This document shows positions 62,717-64,000 of a stretch of 64,000 nucleotides of DNA, piece after piece (within the stretch, counting starts at the first letter, position 1; each line of letters begins with the position of its first letter). Source of the DNA: Leptospira sp. GIMC2001. Its GTDB lineage: Bacteria > Spirochaetota > Leptospiria > Leptospirales > Leptospiraceae. Location: positions 3,589,559 to 3,653,558 of the forward strand of contig NZ_CP115468.1 in assembly GCF_028462125.1 (NCBI RefSeq). The letters are read 5' to 3'. A program made the position numbers and the translations under genes. The notes under the pieces are model-generated. The model made no database searches and was not told the DNA's origin. It saw only the letters and a list, made by a program, of their open reading frames with translations.

Positions 62717-64000
62717 ATGGAATCCTCGAACTGGATCAATCTGCTTGGTGGACTGGGAATTTTTCTGTATGGAATGAAATTGCTCAGTGAGGCGCTTCAA
62801 TATGTTGCTGGTGAGAATCTTCGCAACTTTTTAGCTAAGATGACTAAGAATAGATTCACTGCTATCATAAGCGGAATCTTTGTAACCTGTGCAATTCAAT
62901 CATCCTCTGCTACAACCGTTCTAGTTGTTGGCTTTGTCAATGCTGCTCTACTCAATTTAGTTCAAGCGATCGGTGTGATCATGGGTGCCAATATTGGGAC
63001 GACGATTACAGCTTGGATCATATCTTTCGTGGGATTCAAAATGAATGTCTCCCTATTTGCACTACCCGCAATCATTGTTGGAATCTCATTGCATTTTTTC
63101 AAAAGAAACACTCTACAAGGTTGGGGAGATTTCTTAATCGGATTCGGTCTTCTATTTCTTGGTTTGGACTTTATGAAGAATTCGATTCCTGATTCAGCTA
63201 AAAGTCCCGATGCTTTCAATTTTCTCCAACAGTACAGCAATCTCGGGTTTATGACCGTTTTGATTTTTGTTGTTGTTGGTACATTACTTACTATTGTTGT
63301 TCAATCTTCCTCAGCTTCCACAACCATTACAATCACATTAGCATTCAGCGGAATCATTCCACTTGAAGCGGCATATGGTATGATACTCGGAGAAAATATA
63401 GGAACTACAATCACTGCGAATCTTGCTGCCATTCCAGGAAATGCGAATGCAAAAAAAGCGGCTCTTGCACATACCATCTTCAACGTATTTGGTGTAATAT
63501 GGGTATTGATACTATTCAATCCTATTATGGCGGGCATTGATAAATTGATTCCTGGAGATCCAATTGCTGATGTCCAAAGTACTCGCTTTCATATCTCTGC
63601 GTTCCATTCACTCTTTAACATAACGAATACGATATTGCTAGTATGGTTTATTCCACAGATTGCATTAATGGTCAATGGATTGGTCAACAAAATCACCGGC
63701 AAACAGACGGAAGATGGTTTGAGTGAGATCAAATTTCTATCTGCTGGTTCCATTCGAACAACAGACATTGCCATTGCTGAACTTAGCAACTATACAAAGA
63801 AAATCATCCGTGAGACTAGAAACCTATTCGTTGAATTGAAATCCTTGATCCGAGATCCTTATGATTCGAAGAAAGTGGATCAAATTTTTGCCAAAGAAGA
63901 AGAACTGGATCGTCTCCGTGCACAAATCCTTGTCTATCTCAGCGAAACCCAAGAAGCGGGAGTTCACGGAAGCTATGCAAAAACCATTGTCGGAATCATG
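62717..64000 (+). CDS. Na+/phosphate cotransporter family protein (partial)
   Basis: 428 codons are visible; the gene continues past the window edge. AAGGA sits eight bases before ATG 62717. Two inverted Na_Pi_cotrans repeats each hold a QSSSA motif (CAIQSSSATT near residue 58; VVQSSSASTT near 197) and GANIGTT/GENIGTT turns. The region after about residue 330 (SAGSIRTTDIAIAELSNY...) starts a PhoU-like helical domain, typical for NptA/YjbB-type members. It imports or exports phosphate driven by sodium (family knowledge); the direction is uncertain. Confidence 0.9.
   Translation, partial: MESSNWINLLGGLGIFLYGMKLLSEALQYVAGENLRNFLAKMTKNRFTAIISGIFVTCAIQSSSATTVLVVGFVNAALLNLVQAIGVIMGANIGTTITAWIISFVGFKMNVSLFALPAIIVGISLHFFKRNTLQGWGDFLIGFGLLFLGLDFMKNSIPDSAKSPDAFNFLQQYSNLGFMTVLIFVVVGTLLTIVVQSSSASTTITITLAFSGIIPLEAAYGMILGENIGTTITANLAAIPGNANAKKAALAHTIFNVFGVIWVLILFNPIMAGIDKLIPGDPIADVQSTRFHISAFHSLFNITNTILLVWFIPQIALMVNGLVNKITGKQTEDGLSEIKFLSAGSIRTTDIAIAELSNYTKKIIRETRNLFVELKSLIRDPYDSKKVDQIFAKEEELDRLRAQILVYLSETQEAGVHGSYAKTIVGIM

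Noticed and set aside
62962..63789. Three minus-strand open frames opposite the Na/Pi cotransporter gene
   Set aside because: They are antisense shadows of a clear cotransporter coding sequence with a ribosome site and family motifs.

Overview
The window looks like a chromosomal stretch of a Leptospiraceae spirochete (Leptospira or a near relative). The DNA is AT-rich. Lipoproteins have loose spirochete-type lipoboxes ending in SNC, MAC or LSC. There are many sensory proteins of the 7TMR-DISM type and class III cyclases, a lysine-repeat histone-like protein, and a full-length phosphoenolpyruvate carboxylase. This placement is an inference from gene content, because no rRNA or other marker gene is present. 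I saw no tRNA, rRNA, CRISPR array, transposase or phage gene.

Layout. 0-7 kb: a degenerate repeat at the left edge, an alkaline-phosphatase-superfamily enzyme coupled to a small drug/metabolite-transporter-like membrane protein, an alpha/beta hydrolase, an ElyC-like protein, and a DUF4334 protein paired with a pectinacetylesterase-family lipoprotein. 7.2-9.8 kb: cytochrome c maturation genes ccmE and ccmF; CcmE carries the rare CxxxY heme-attachment motif. 9.8-14.7 kb: an accessory block bounded by two decayed copies of the same C-terminal coding segment. It holds an internally duplicated secreted protein, a palindromic MITE-like element, tandem 41-bp hairpin repeats, a Fic protein, an outer-membrane barrel protein and a YafK-like L,D-transpeptidase. 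14.7-31.7 kb: ZIP transporter, beta-helix lipoprotein, K-rich protein, DUF2207 protein, PEP carboxylase, aldo/keto reductase, FIST-cyclase, a Rieske-ThDP fusion and a 7TMR-DISM cyclase.

31.7-43.8 kb is the most unusual region and is visibly AT-rich. It holds three B12-binding-type radical SAM enzymes, a Rieske oxygenase, a PAP2/IPC-synthase-like protein, a fatty acid desaturase, an alpha/beta-hydrolase-like protein, two GNAT-like acyltransferases and a GH3-family acyl-amido synthetase. The last five genes (37.7-43.8 kb) are overlapping or nearly abutting. This looks like an uncharacterised biosynthetic cluster, plausibly for a modified lipid or acyl amide.

43.9-57.9 kb: luciferase-like oxidoreductase, DsbD-like thiol reductase, a 7TMR-DISM PP2C phosphatase, a small secreted helical protein with a structured leader and a strong terminator, dihydroorotase, a GAF/HD-GYP phosphodiesterase, and a DUF1501/DUF1800/mono-heme cytochrome module. 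57.9-64 kb: a glycine betaine module (glycine/sarcosine methyltransferase, sarcosine/dimethylglycine methyltransferase, BCCT transporter), then ArsC/Spx-like, DoxX and Na/Pi-cotransporter genes, the last cut by the window edge.

Functional threads: (i) redox and cytochrome c biogenesis (CcmE, CcmF, DsbD-like protein, the CxxCH lipoprotein); (ii) nucleotide and phosphorylation signalling (two cyclases, HD-GYP, PP2C, Fic); (iii) osmoprotection by betaine synthesis and uptake; (iv) the radical SAM/GNAT/GH3 cluster.
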